Shown: in pieces, positions 35,331 through 45,429 of the stretch
Layout: each line of letters begins with the position of its first letter
Numbering within the stretch: the first letter of the stretch is position 1
NCBI GenBank assembly: GCA_016201105.1
Contig: JACQDN010000040.1
Location: 1 to 64,000, forward strand
DNA length: 64,000 bases
Origin: Pseudomonadota bacterium
Lineage (GTDB): Bacteria > Pseudomonadota > Alphaproteobacteria > Micropepsales > Micropepsaceae
Reading direction: 5' to 3'
Position numbers and translations under genes: made by a program
The notes under the pieces: generated by a model
The model's database searches: none
What the model saw: only the letters and a program-made list of their open reading frames with translations
Told to the model about the DNA's origin: nothing

Positions 35331-35569
35331 GCAAAGAGATTTTCGCGAGGGGCCAAAAGCTCGTCGCGATAGGATTCAAAAGCCGGGAAATCCGGCGCAC
35401 CCCGCCATTCCAGGACAGCCGGCGGCCATCCGGGGTTGCCGAGCGCCTTCTTGTCCAGCCATTCGCGCACGGCCTTGCGGATCAGGCCGCTGCGGGTTTC
35501 ACCGAGCTTCCTCGCAGTCTTGTCCAATTCCTTGGCGGTCTTGTCGTCGAGATAAAGGTTGAAGTTCAC
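35327..35569 (-). CDS. vapB: VapB-type ribbon-helix-helix antitoxin
   Basis: 80 residues. NFNLYLDDKTAKELDKTARKL and RSGLIRKAVREWL form a CopG/RHH DNA-binding fold. The C-terminal GWPPAVLEWRGAPDFPAFES is a toxin-binding tail. It is located upstream of and overlapping the PIN toxin gene, with an inverted repeat just upstream of the start that it likely binds. Confidence 0.85.
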   Translation of the reverse strand: MNFNLYLDDKTAKELDKTARKLGETRSGLIRKAVREWLDKKALGNPGWPPAVLEWRGAPDFPAFESYRDELLAPRENLFA

Positions 35570-35581
35570 AGTTCGGCACCT

Positions 35582-35605
35582 GATATAACTTCATACAGGT
35601 TATAC
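35582..35605 (-). promoter_or_regulatory. probable operator of the VapBC pair
   Basis: GATATAAC and GTTATACC form an 8-bp inverted repeat with one mismatch around an 8-bp spacer, 12 bases upstream of the antitoxin start codon. AT-rich sites of this shape are typical RHH-antitoxin autoregulatory operators. Confidence 0.45.
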
Positions 35606-35687
35606 CAGGTTGGCGCCCCGTGCAACACCGCGGCTCGCAGCGCAGCCAGTGTGCCGGGGTAGCTTGGAAAGCGACGACGACTTCCCC

Positions 35688-36584
35688 CTATCTTCGATAT
35701 CGCAACGCCTCGATCAGCAAGGCAAAGGCCGGCGCCGGTTGGCGGCGGCTCGGGTAATAGAGGTGATAGCCGGGAAACGGCGGGCACCAGTCGCCGAGAA
35801 CGCGCACCAGCTTCTTCTCGGCGATGTGCGCGCGCACCATGTCCTCCGGCAGATGGGCAATTCCCAGTCCGGACAATGCCGCTGTGAGGACGGGATCGGG
35901 CGTATTGAAGACAAGCTGCCCTTCGACCCGCACTCTCAACTCGCGTCCGTTCTTCTCGAATTCCCAGGCATAGAATCCCCCGTAGGTGGGCAAGCGCAGA
36001 TTGATGCAGGCGTGGTCCGTCAGATCCTGCGGCCGCTTCGGGCGGGTGCGTTTGGCGAAATAGGACGGCGCGGCAACGGCGGCCATGCGCAGCTCGGGGC
36101 CGATGCGCACCGCGACCATGTCTTTCGCCACTTGCTCGCCGAGGCGGATGCCGGCGTCGTAGCGCTCGGCGACGATATCGGTGAGGCCGAAATCGATGTC
36201 GGTCTCGACATGAATGTCGGGATATTGGGGCAGGAGCTTGGCCAGCGCCGGCAGCAGGATCGTCTGCACCGCATGTTCCGACGTCGTGATGCGGATCGTG
36301 CCGGCGGGTTTGTCGCGAAGCTCGCTCAGTGCCGCGAGTTCCGCGTCGATGTCGTCGAACCGAGGACCCAGCACGCGCAACAACCGTTCGCCGGCCTCGG
36401 TGGTCGCGACGCTGCGAGTCGTGCGGGTCAAAAGGCGAAGCCCCAGGCGTTCTTCGAGCCCGCGCATGGTGTGGCTGAGCGCCGATTGCGAAACGCCCAG
36501 ATGCGCCGCGGCACGGGTGAAGCTGCGTTCCCGCGCAACGGCAAGGAAGGCGATGAGGTCGTTGGCGCGGCGTGGTTTATTCAT
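35688..36584 (-). CDS. LysR-family transcriptional regulator
   Basis: 298 residues. The winged HTH (NDLIAFLAVARERSFTRAAA, LGVSQSALSHTMRGLEERLG, LLTRTTRSVATTEAG) is followed by a periplasmic-binding-protein-like effector domain with the PEDMVRAHI and VLGDWCPPFPGYHLYYPSRR end typical of the subgroup that regulates adjacent aldo/keto reductase or dehydrogenase genes. It is divergent from the aldo/keto reductase at 36757, its likely target. Confidence 0.9.
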   Translation of the reverse strand: MNKPRRANDLIAFLAVARERSFTRAAAHLGVSQSALSHTMRGLEERLGLRLLTRTTRSVATTEAGERLLRVLGPRFDDIDAELAALSELRDKPAGTIRITTSEHAVQTILLPALAKLLPQYPDIHVETDIDFGLTDIVAERYDAGIRLGEQVAKDMVAVRIGPELRMAAVAAPSYFAKRTRPKRPQDLTDHACINLRLPTYGGFYAWEFEKNGRELRVRVEGQLVFNTPDPVLTAALSGLGIAHLPEDMVRAHIAEKKLVRVLGDWCPPFPGYHLYYPSRRQPAPAFALLIEALRYRR

Positions 36585-36753
36585 GAAATTGTCTCATAAT
36601 AACATACAACTTTTTGCCACTAATAACAACAATGACATGCGCGTATATGTGGTGTCGTCCTTCATTTTTCCCTCCCCCTGCGGGGAGGTGAAAGTGGGAG
36701 AGCGATTTTATCTGAATGCGTATTGCCCTGGCTGATGCAAATCAAGGAGATGA

Positions 36754-37758
<1,005 letters not shown>

Positions 37759-37785
37759 CCCGCGATTGCTCGACGGAGGCACGGC

Positions 37786-38421
37786 ATGCGCATTGGCATT
37801 CTCGGTTCCGGCCTGATGGGCGGCAAACTCGGAACGATCTTCGCGCGCGCCGGGCACGAGGTTGTCTTCAGCTACGCGCGCGACAGCGAAAAGCTCGCAA
37901 AGCTGGCGCGGGAGGCGAATGCCCGCGCCGGCACGCCGCGCGAAGCGGCTGAAAGCGTCGACGCGCTTCTGCTGGCTGTGCACTGGTCTCGCGTAGACGA
38001 CGTATTGCGCCAGGCCGGAGATGTTTCGAACAAGACCATCGTGACCTGCTCGCTGCCCATGAATGCGGAGAATACCGCCCTCGTCGTCGCTCACACCTCC
38101 TCCGGGGCAGAAGAGCTGGCGAAGAAAGTTCCCAAGGCCCGTGTCGTTTCCGCATTCAGCACCGTGCCAAGTGAAGTCTTCTTCGGCGTGTTCGAGTCAG
38201 GTCGCCGATCGAACAGACCCAGCCTCGTCTATTGCGGCGATGATTCTCGGGCCAAAGAAGTAGCCGCAGAGCTGATCGGCGATGCGCGCTTCGATCCCGT
38301 GGACGCCGGGCCTTTGCGGATCGCCCGTTACACCGAACCCTTTGCGCTGCTGATGGCGCAACTCGCCTATGACGAAGGCCACGGTCCGGAGCTATCCTAC
38401 CGGTTCGAGCGCTTTTCCTAG
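37786..38421 (+). CDS. NADPH-dependent F420 reductase-like oxidoreductase
   Basis: 211 residues. The N-terminal Rossmann motif GILGSGLMGGKLGTIFARAGHE is followed by a strand and SYARDSEKLAKLA, the layout of F420-dependent NADP reductase (FNO) and related short 3-hydroxyacid dehydrogenase-like proteins. In proteobacteria these proteins usually lack F420 and their reaction is unknown. It lies 27 bases after the aldo/keto reductase, probably in the same LysR-controlled unit. Confidence 0.75.
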   Translation: MRIGILGSGLMGGKLGTIFARAGHEVVFSYARDSEKLAKLAREANARAGTPREAAESVDALLLAVHWSRVDDVLRQAGDVSNKTIVTCSLPMNAENTALVVAHTSSGAEELAKKVPKARVVSAFSTVPSEVFFGVFESGRRSNRPSLVYCGDDSRAKEVAAELIGDARFDPVDAGPLRIARYTEPFALLMAQLAYDEGHGPELSYRFERFS

Positions 38422-38452
38422 CATCGCGCGCAGCGGGCGGCCTTTAGCACTT

Positions 38453-41400
38453 TCAAATTCTCATTTCGCTGCCGGTCGCGAGCTGGCGCCCTTTCACCAG
38501 CGCATAGATCGCAGGAATGACCAGCAGCGTGAGCACTGTCGATGAAATCATCCCGCCGACCAGCGGCACGGCGATGCGCTGCATGACTTCCGAGCCCGTG
38601 CCGGTGCTGAACAGGATCGGCAGCAAGCCGGCCATGATGGCGGAGACGGTCATCATCTTGGGCCGCACACGCTCGACGGCGCCTTCGATGATCGCGTGAT
38701 AGAGATCGGAGGCACCCAGCTTCTCTCCGTCAAGCCGTCGCTGCTCGATCACCGCCCTCAGCGCGTTGTCCAGATAGATGAGCATCACGACACCGGTTTC
38801 CGCCGCAACACCCGCCAGCGCAATGAACCCTACCGCCACCGCCACACTCATATTGAATCCCATGAGATACATCAGCCAGAAGCCGCCGGTCAGGGCGAAG
38901 GGCACCGACAACATGACGATCAGAGTTTCGGTCAGGCGACGGAAGTTCAGATACAGCAAGAGAAAAATCAGGAACAGCGTCACCGGGATGACGGTCTGCA
39001 GGCGCGCCGCGGCGCGTTCCAGATGTTCGAACTGGCCGCTCCATTCGATGCGATAGCCGGGCGGCAGCTTCACCCGATCCTGCACGGCGTTTCGCGCGTC
39101 CTCGACATAGCCGCCGAGATCGCGCCCCTGCATGTCGACATAGATATAGTCCACCAGTTGCGCATTCTCGGTGCGGATGGAGGGTGGACCTTGCACGATT
39201 CTGACAGACGCGATTTGCCCCAACGGAATAGCCGCGCCATCCGGCGTATTGACGAGCACCTGATCGGCGATGGCTTGCGGGTCGTCGCGAAAGTCGCGCG
39301 GGTAGCGGACATTGACGCTGTAGCGTTCGCGCCCTTCGACGGTTTCGGTGACCATCTCGCCGCCCAAGGCGGTGCGGATCACGTTCTGAACGTCGTCGAT
39401 GGTCAACCCGTAGCGGGCCAGCGCGGCGCGGTCCGGCGCGATGTCGAGGTAATAGCCGCCCAGCACACGTTCGGCGAAGGCGCTGGTGGTGCCAGGTACG
39501 TTGCGCACGGCGGCTTCGATCTGCTTGGAAAGCCGGTCCAATTCGCCAAGATCGTTGCCATAGACCTTGACGCCGACGGGCGTGCGGATTCCGGTCGATA
39601 GCATGTCGATCCTGGCCTTGATCGGCATGGTCCACGCGTTGCTGACGCCGGGAAACTGCAGCGCGCGGTTCATGCCGGCGATCAGCTTGTCGACCGTCAT
39701 GCCCGCCGGCCAGGTTTCTTCCGGCTTGAGATTGATGACGGTCTCGAACATCTCGGTTGGCGCGGGATCGGTGGCGGTCTCGGCGCGGCCGGCCTTGCCG
39801 AATACCGATTCCACTTCCGGGAAGCTCTTGATGATCTTGTCCTGCACCTGGATCAGTTCGCCCGCCTTGGTGATGGACATGCTGGGCAGGCTCACCGGCA
39901 TATAGAGCAGCGTGCCTTCGTTCAGGGTCGGCATGAACTCGCTGCCGATACGCATGATCGGATAGACCGAGACAGCCAGAAGGACCAGCGCGATGGCGAC
40001 GGTCAGCTTGCGATGACGCAACACCGTATCGATGACGGGACGGTAGAGCCAGATCAAGGCGCGGTTCACCGGATTCTTCTGCTCGGGCATGATCCGGCCG
40101 CGCACGAAAATCGCCATCAAGACCGGCACAAGCGTGACGGAAAGCAGAGCCGCCGCGGCCAGCGAGAAGGTGTAGGTATAGACCAGCGGCTTGAACAATC
40201 GCCCTTCCTGCGCTTCCAGCGTGAACACCGGCATGAACGAGACGGTGATCACCAAAAGACTGAAGAACAGCGCCGGTCCCACCTCGATCGCCGCCTTGAT
40301 GAGCACGTCGAGACGGGACTCATCGGGCCCTGCCCGCTCCAGCCGCTTGTGCGCGTTCTCGATCATCACAATGGCCGCATCGACCATGGCCCCGATCGCA
40401 ATGGCGATGCCGCCGAGACTCATGATGTTCGAGCTGATGCCGATGGCATGCATGACGATGAAAGCAATCAAAACACCGATGGGAAGCATCAGGATCGCGA
40501 CCAGGGCGCTGCGGGCATGCAGCAGGAAGATCATGCAGACCAGCGCGATGATGAGGCTTTCCTCGATCAGCGTGCGCTTGAGTGTGCCGATGGCGCGAGC
40601 AATCAGGTTCGAGCGGTCATAGACCGCAAGAATGGACACCCCCTTGGGCCGGCCGCCCGCGATCTCGGCGATCTTCTCTTTGACGTTCTTGATCACCGAC
40701 AGCGCGTTCTCGCCGTCGCGTTGCAACACGATACCGCCGGCGACTTCGCCCTCGCCGTTAAGCTCGGTCAAGCCGCGCCGTTCGTCCGGCCCGATTTCCA
40801 CGCGCGCCACGTCGCGCAGCAACACCGGCGTGCCGTTCTCGCTGGCAAGGACGATCTGCTCGATATCCTTCGGCCCGCGCAGATAACCGCGACCGCGCAC
40901 CATGTATTCGCGCTCGGTCATTTCGATCGTGCTGCCGCCGACGTCCATGTTGCTGGCGCGGACGGCGTCGGTGATCTTGGTGAGCGCGATGCCGTAGGCG
41001 CGCAGCTTTTCGGGATCGACCACGATCTGATACTGCTTGACGAAGCCGCCGACGCTGGCGACCTCCGCGACCCCGCCCGCCTTGGTGAGCTGGTAGCGGA
41101 TGAACCAATCTTGGATCGAACGCAGTTCGGCGAGCGTGCGCTGTGCGCCGATCACTGCGTATTCGAACACCCAGCCGACACCGGTCGCGTCCGGCCCGAG
41201 CGACGGCGTGACGCCTGCGGGCAATCGCTTTTGCGCGAAGTTGAGATATTCCAGAACGCGGCTGCGCGCCCAATAGATGTCGGTGCCGTCCTCGAAGACG
41301 ACATAGACAAAGGAGACGCCGAAGAAGGAGAAGCCGCGCACCACTTTGGACTTCGGCACGGCGAGCAGCGCCGTTGTCAGCGGATAGGTCACTTGATCTT

Positions 41401-41584
41401 CGACCACCTGCGGGGCCTGGCCGGGATACTCGGTGTAGACGATGACCTGCGGATCGGAGAGATCGGGAATGGCGTCGAGCGGCGTGGCGAGCACGGCCCA
41501 GATGCCTGCTCCCACGATGAAGACTGTCGCCAGCAGGATGACCATCCGGTTGCGGGCCGACCATGCGATGAGGCGCCCGATCAT
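38453..41584 (-). CDS. cusA: CusA-type heavy-metal RND efflux pump
   Basis: 1043 residues from ATG 41584, which overlaps the adaptor stop (ATGA). The frame is open 173 codons further but that part is only the shadow of cusB. HME-RND features: IGRLIAWSARNRMVILLATV start, two periplasmic loops, GAMVDAAIVMIENAHKRLE in TM4 with the proton-relay acids, and NLKPEETWPAGMT. The SEFMPTLNEGTLLYMPVSLP segment is the CusA/SilA type rather than CzcA-type Asp-rich. It exports Cu(I)/Ag(I) from periplasm or cytosol with CusB. No outer-membrane partner lies in this operon. Confidence 0.92.
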   Translation of the reverse strand: MIGRLIAWSARNRMVILLATVFIVGAGIWAVLATPLDAIPDLSDPQVIVYTEYPGQAPQVVEDQVTYPLTTALLAVPKSKVVRGFSFFGVSFVYVVFEDGTDIYWARSRVLEYLNFAQKRLPAGVTPSLGPDATGVGWVFEYAVIGAQRTLAELRSIQDWFIRYQLTKAGGVAEVASVGGFVKQYQIVVDPEKLRAYGIALTKITDAVRASNMDVGGSTIEMTEREYMVRGRGYLRGPKDIEQIVLASENGTPVLLRDVARVEIGPDERRGLTELNGEGEVAGGIVLQRDGENALSVIKNVKEKIAEIAGGRPKGVSILAVYDRSNLIARAIGTLKRTLIEESLIIALVCMIFLLHARSALVAILMLPIGVLIAFIVMHAIGISSNIMSLGGIAIAIGAMVDAAIVMIENAHKRLERAGPDESRLDVLIKAAIEVGPALFFSLLVITVSFMPVFTLEAQEGRLFKPLVYTYTFSLAAAALLSVTLVPVLMAIFVRGRIMPEQKNPVNRALIWLYRPVIDTVLRHRKLTVAIALVLLAVSVYPIMRIGSEFMPTLNEGTLLYMPVSLPSMSITKAGELIQVQDKIIKSFPEVESVFGKAGRAETATDPAPTEMFETVINLKPEETWPAGMTVDKLIAGMNRALQFPGVSNAWTMPIKARIDMLSTGIRTPVGVKVYGNDLGELDRLSKQIEAAVRNVPGTTSAFAERVLGGYYLDIAPDRAALARYGLTIDDVQNVIRTALGGEMVTETVEGRERYSVNVRYPRDFRDDPQAIADQVLVNTPDGAAIPLGQIASVRIVQGPPSIRTENAQLVDYIYVDMQGRDLGGYVEDARNAVQDRVKLPPGYRIEWSGQFEHLERAAARLQTVIPVTLFLIFLLLYLNFRRLTETLIVMLSVPFALTGGFWLMYLMGFNMSVAVAVGFIALAGVAAETGVVMLIYLDNALRAVIEQRRLDGEKLGASDLYHAIIEGAVERVRPKMMTVSAIMAGLLPILFSTGTGSEVMQRIAVPLVGGMISSTVLTLLVIPAIYALVKGRQLATGSEMRI

Positions 41585-43053
41585 GGCGTGTTTCCGGCCG
41601 GTTGCGTGTTCGTTTTCTTCGCACCCAACGCGAAGGATTGCAGCGCCGCCCGCAGATTGCTTTCCGCGTCGATCAGAAAGTTGGCACTCACCACCACCTG
41701 CTCGCCGGGCTTCAGCCCGCCGAGCACCTGCGCGAAGCCGTCGCCGCGCGCACCGATGCGTATGGCGCGCGGCTCGTAGCGGCCTTCGCCCTTGACGACG
41801 AGCACGACCTGCTGCGCGCCGCTGTCGATCACGGCGGAGTCGGGAACGACGAGCACGGAACCGCCCGATGTCGCCGGCGCGTCGATGGCGACCGTCGCAT
41901 ACATGGACTCCCGCAACAGGCCGTCGGGATTGGAAAGAACGATGCGCACCCGGCCCGCGCGCGTGTTTGCCATCAAGCTTGGATAGATGAAATCGACGGT
42001 GCCGGCGAAGCTGCGTCCCGGAAACGCAACGAAGGCGACCTGCGCCGTTTCGCCGATCCTGATCTGGCCGAGATCCTGCTCCTGCACATCGGCCATCAGC
42101 CATACGGAGGAAACATCGGCGATCTTGAAAAGCGGATCTCCAGTATTGAAGCGCATGCCTTCGATCGCGGGCTTGTCGATGATCACGCCCGAGCGCGGGG
42201 CAGTGATGGTGACGGAGCGCGTGGCGCGGTGGGTGCGGTGAATTTCAGCGATGGCGGAGGCCGGGATGCCATACTGCCGCAAGACATTTTCGGTCTGCGC
42301 GATCGTTGCCGGATTCTTGTCCTGCAGCGCCACGATGTAATCGATCTGGCGCGTAATCACATCCGGGCCCATCTGGGTCACAATGTCGGGCGTTTGTATC
42401 CAGACGCGCGCCAGCGGCTGGCCGGCGCGGACCGGTGCGCCGGTGGTCGCGACGAGAAGTTTCTCCACGACCACGTCGAACTTCGTCGTGACGACCGCGA
42501 GCCGGCTTTCGTCGGGCTGGATCGCACCAGTCGCCCGGATCGAACGCGAAAGGGATGCGCGCAGTTCGACCGGCGCGGTCTTCACGCCCAGCATCTGCAC
42601 ACGCGCCGGGCTGACACTGACGACGCCGGATGCGTCGTCGCCTTCGTACACGGCGATGTAGTCCATCCCCATCGAATCTTTCTTGGGAACCGGCGACGTA
42701 TCGGCCAGACCCATCGGATGGCGGTAGTAGAGAATCTTGCTTTTGGCGGCCGGCTCGGGCGGGGCGCTGGCCGGCGCCGGCGCGGCGCTGTCGCCATAGA
42801 CCGGTTTGAAGTCGCGGCCATCCGCTGTCTTTTTCGGTGTCGGCGAGTAGTCCGGCTTCCCGTCCGGATCTTGATAGTAGAGCGGCTTGCGCGGCGCTGG
42901 CGGTTGTTGGGCCATCGCCGGCGCGGCAGCGGTCGGCGCACCCGGCGCACTTGGGGTATCGGCGTGGAGCCAATATCCGGCCGCGAGGCTGACCGCGGCC
43001 AGCGCGACTGCTGCGCCCGCCAGTGCCAATATCTGAATCCGAACTGTCTTCAC
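41581..43053 (-). CDS. cusB: CusB-type periplasmic adaptor (RND membrane fusion protein)
   Basis: 490 residues with an N-terminal signal/anchor helix. Two copies of a heavy-metal-binding YY-type module lie between residues 55 and 150 (LYYQDPDGKPDYSPTPKK and ILYYRHPMGLADTSPVPKK, then DSMGMDYIAVYEGD), which is typical of the CusB/SilB N-terminus. They are followed by the alpha-hairpin and barrel domains and a VVVSANFLIDAESNLRAAL end. It links the pump to an outer-membrane channel and hands over metal. It is translated first in the cusBA operon. Confidence 0.9.
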   Translation of the reverse strand: MKTVRIQILALAGAAVALAAVSLAAGYWLHADTPSAPGAPTAAAPAMAQQPPAPRKPLYYQDPDGKPDYSPTPKKTADGRDFKPVYGDSAAPAPASAPPEPAAKSKILYYRHPMGLADTSPVPKKDSMGMDYIAVYEGDDASGVVSVSPARVQMLGVKTAPVELRASLSRSIRATGAIQPDESRLAVVTTKFDVVVEKLLVATTGAPVRAGQPLARVWIQTPDIVTQMGPDVITRQIDYIVALQDKNPATIAQTENVLRQYGIPASAIAEIHRTHRATRSVTITAPRSGVIIDKPAIEGMRFNTGDPLFKIADVSSVWLMADVQEQDLGQIRIGETAQVAFVAFPGRSFAGTVDFIYPSLMANTRAGRVRIVLSNPDGLLRESMYATVAIDAPATSGGSVLVVPDSAVIDSGAQQVVLVVKGEGRYEPRAIRIGARGDGFAQVLGGLKPGEQVVVSANFLIDAESNLRAALQSFALGAKKTNTQPAGNTP

Positions 43054-43126
43054 GGCTGTCTCCAGTCACAAGAAATGAAGAAGCGCATATCGGCAGGCGC
43101 GGAAGCGCTGCCTTTCGGGAACGTCT

Positions 43127-43567
43127 TCACGGCACGAGCTTGACGATGACGCTGCCGGTCACGGTCTGTGCGACGCCTTGCACCTTCGCGCTGAAGCTGA
43201 GCGACCAATTGTCCGGCTTCTTCCAGACCGAGCCGTTGTCGACTTCAAAGCGATAGGTGCCGGGCGGCTGCTCGCCGAGCGTCTTGATGGGCGCGCTCAT
43301 GCTCGCCATGCCGATCGGGCTCATATCGGCGCGGCTCTGGATGACGATCGCACCAGTAACCGGCTTGCCGCCGCGATCCAGCTTGATGGATACGACACTC
43401 TTGCCGGGACTTGCAGATGTCGGCGCTCCGGCGAGCGAAAAGCGGAAGTCGGCATTCGTGGCCATCGCGGCAGGCTTCGTGCCCATCGGCATATCCATGC
43501 CTGCAGCAAGCGCCGGCATGGCTGAGGTAAGCAGCAACGCTGCCGCAGTTATGAAAGTTCGATACAC
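43127..43567 (-). CDS. FixH/YtkA-like secreted protein
   Basis: 146 residues with a signal peptide ending AMPALAAG and a short Met-rich stretch (GMDMPMG). The remaining single beta-sandwich, FRFSLAGAPTSASPGKSVVS, followed by PPGTYRFEVDNGSVWKKPDNW, matches the FixH/YtkA-like domain frequently encoded ahead of copper RND operons. The Met-rich segment could bind Cu(I) in the periplasm (inference). It lies 74 bases upstream of cusB on the same strand, so it is probably co-transcribed. Confidence 0.75.
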   Translation of the reverse strand: MYRTFITAAALLLTSAMPALAAGMDMPMGTKPAAMATNADFRFSLAGAPTSASPGKSVVSIKLDRGGKPVTGAIVIQSRADMSPIGMASMSAPIKTLGEQPPGTYRFEVDNGSVWKKPDNWSLSFSAKVQGVAQTVTGSVIVKLVP

Positions 43568-43723
43568 GTCACATTCTCCTTGGTTGTCGGCCGATCACCC
43601 GATCCGCCTCGTTGTGAAGCCGGTTGAGATCAGTCGCGCACGCAATGCGAAGCGATCCGCGGCATGGCGGATGCGTTCACTGTTCAGACGATCACGCTCG
43701 CGACCGGCGAGACGTGCGTCTAC

Positions 43724-44131
43724 TCAGACGCGGAGAATGGGAGGTGGAAGGGCGGGAAGAACGGCGACGCCGTTGCGGCTCACGTCTGGCGGGAGCGCGG
43801 TGCGATCGTTGCCGTCGAATAGCCGAAACGGCGCGGAGTTCTGGATCGCCGCAACGGGAAGTGCACAACAGACGGTGCAAACCGCACAACTGTTGTCCGA
43901 ACCTTTGCGAGGCATTCCCTTGTTGGGAGTGCCACGCTCCATGGACGCCATGCAGTCTTTTTGCATCGCCGTGCCGGACATCGTCATCGACATGCCGGCG
44001 GGCATGGTGCCTTTGCCGGGTGCGCCAGGCATGGCCCAGCTGGGCGCAGCTCCGCTCAGCGTCACCCCAAGCGCGAGGACAAACGCCACAATCTGCCGTG
44101 CGAACAGCGGACGAAACATAATGGGCAACAT
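43724..44131 (-). CDS. secreted Met/Cys-rich DUF2946-like protein
   Basis: 135 residues from ATG 44131 (ATG 44119 possible). A signal peptide (AFVLALGVTLSGAAPSWAM) is followed by a methionine-rich stretch (GKGTMPAGMSMTMSGTAMQK) and a cysteine cluster CAVCTVCCALPV, the layout of DUF2946-type periplasmic proteins linked to copper. Probably involved in copper binding in the periplasm. Located upstream of the FixH-like gene and probably part of the same copper cluster. Confidence 0.6.
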   Translation of the reverse strand: MLPIMFRPLFARQIVAFVLALGVTLSGAAPSWAMPGAPGKGTMPAGMSMTMSGTAMQKDCMASMERGTPNKGMPRKGSDNSCAVCTVCCALPVAAIQNSAPFRLFDGNDRTALPPDVSRNGVAVLPALPPPILRV

Positions 44132-44375
44132 ACGTCCCGGAACTTTGCCGTTCAAGGATCGGCCATCGAGATGAATAATTCGTGAGAAACGGCGGTTTGC
44201 GGCGGCCGCTGCGTCTGCCTATCGATGCGCGCGACTATCCCGCATCCCATCGAACCATTGGCGGACTGCGGTCCAGCCCTATTTTGCTGAGGTTTAGCGC
44301 CGAGGTTTCTCCCGAACGTGGCCATGATAGGCTGCGCGAATTGAAATATCGGCACGTTGCGAAGGCCATGCGACC

Positions 44376-44589
44376 GTGGAAATTCTAGCAACGATCACTT
44401 GCCCGGCTTGCGGCCATCGCGCGCGAAACGATGCCGACGGATGCCTGCCAATATTTCTACGACTGCAAGGGTTGTGGCGTCTTGCTCAAGCCCAAGACGG
44501 GCGATTGCTGCGCGTTCTGTTCCTATGCCGACATGCCGTGCCCGCCGATGCAGGCGGCGGGCGAAACCGGCGGGAGTTGCTGCCAATGA
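44376..44589 (+). pseudogene. GDCCVxC-domain protein with a two-base deletion frameshift
   Basis: From GTG 44376 the frame encodes TITCPACGHRAR; it then loses register. In the adjacent frame the rest of the family is intact: ETMPTDACQYFYDCKGCGVL, then LKPKTGDCCAFCSYAD and GGSCCQ to the stop at 44589. Comparison with the intact paralogue at 48484-48717 suggests loss of one CG unit from a CG run at about 44418-44426 (a CGC codon missing two bases). An ATG at 44431 could still give a 52-residue product without the CPxCG pair. Metal or sulfur binding is likely for the family; function not established. Confidence 0.7.
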
Positions 44590-44957
44590 CAAACCGGACC
44601 GCTCCGCAGAAAGATTGGACGCGTCAACCCCTGAGCTTCGGCCTATGGTGGGAGCTGCCAATCGCGCTTGGAGCCTTTGCCAGTCTGCTGCATCTTTCAT
44701 TTCGTATCGGCGCAGGCATCTGCGCGGTTCTGTTCGTTTGGATGGCGATCGGATGCCTGCTCAACGCCAGACGCTGTCATCGATTGCATTGCTATATCTC
44801 CGGCCCGGTTTTCCTTCTGGGCGCCCTTGTTGCCGGTTTGAACGGCGCGGGCGTGCTGGCGCTGGGCCCACACAGTCTCAACAACATCGCCGGGGTCACG
44901 CTGGGGCTCGCTTTGCTGTCCTTCATCCCCGAAATCGTCTGGAGGCGCTACGCTTGA
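44586..44957 (+). CDS. small four-helix membrane protein next to the GDCCVxC gene
   Basis: 123 residues; the ATG overlaps the GDCCVxC stop by four bases, so translation is coupled. Four hydrophobic helices are visible (from WELPIALGAFASLLHLSFRI to FIPEIVWRRY), with CRLH-type His/Cys residues (RRCHRLHCYIS) between helices 2 and 3. No family is recognised with confidence; size and context are reminiscent of MerC-like mercury/metal proteins, but the CxxC motif is not present. Confidence 0.55.
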   Translation: MTNRTAPQKDWTRQPLSFGLWWELPIALGAFASLLHLSFRIGAGICAVLFVWMAIGCLLNARRCHRLHCYISGPVFLLGALVAGLNGAGVLALGPHSLNNIAGVTLGLALLSFIPEIVWRRYA

Positions 44958-44985
44958 TTGGCGCCGCGCATCAGAGCGGGAGCAA

Positions 44986-45393
44986 CTATCTCAGGAACCA
45001 AATCGCCGCCAACAAGGCTGGCGAGAGCATGCTCGTGAGCACACAGTAGAAGCAGTAGCGCCCGAGCTTTGCCATGTCGCGTATCCCCTGAATGTTGGCC
45101 AGGAGGGCTGCAATCGCAAGGATCAGCAACAGCGACCAATCCCAGTTCGATCTAACCGGGCCAAGAAGAAGCAGCGCCACCGCGCTGTAGAGAACCGCGG
45201 CGATATAGCCATCGGGAACGCCGAAGGGTTTGGCAAAGGGTGCGTCTGCGACCACTTCGCAGCCGTCGCCAAACACCGGGCACCAGAGATGTTCGACGAC
45301 TCTGCTCTGGTAGAGCCCAACATAGACCATCGAGGCCGCACTCAGCACGGCCAGTCCGATTGCAACAAGATAAATAGCATTCGATGACAGCAT
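44986..45393 (-). CDS. vitamin K epoxide reductase (VKOR)-family membrane protein
   Basis: 135 residues with four predicted helices. It has the VKOR cysteine arrangement: a loop pair Cys38 and Cys45 (CPVFGDGC) and the membrane CxxC Cys114-Cys117 (CFYC). Bacterial VKOR reoxidises DsbA-type proteins with quinone and thus drives periplasmic disulfide formation. It is the last gene of the minus-strand redox set that contains thioredoxin and CcdA-type genes. Confidence 0.85.
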   Translation of the reverse strand: MLSSNAIYLVAIGLAVLSAASMVYVGLYQSRVVEHLWCPVFGDGCEVVADAPFAKPFGVPDGYIAAVLYSAVALLLLGPVRSNWDWSLLLILAIAALLANIQGIRDMAKLGRYCFYCVLTSMLSPALLAAIWFLR

Positions 45394-45429
45394 CTGCGCA
45401 ATTTCTCCGCTTTAGCTGCACCCTAGCGG

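Noticed and set aside
41585-42103. Long N-terminal extension of the CusA reading frame
   Set aside because: The 173 extra codons overlap cusB in another frame and are Arg-rich; the HME-RND family starts at MIGRLIAWSARN, with an ATGA overlap.
44357-45049. 230-codon plus-strand frame over the GDCCVxC gene and its neighbour
   Set aside because: Arg-rich out-of-frame shadow; cysteine motifs and membrane helices in the other frames fit better.
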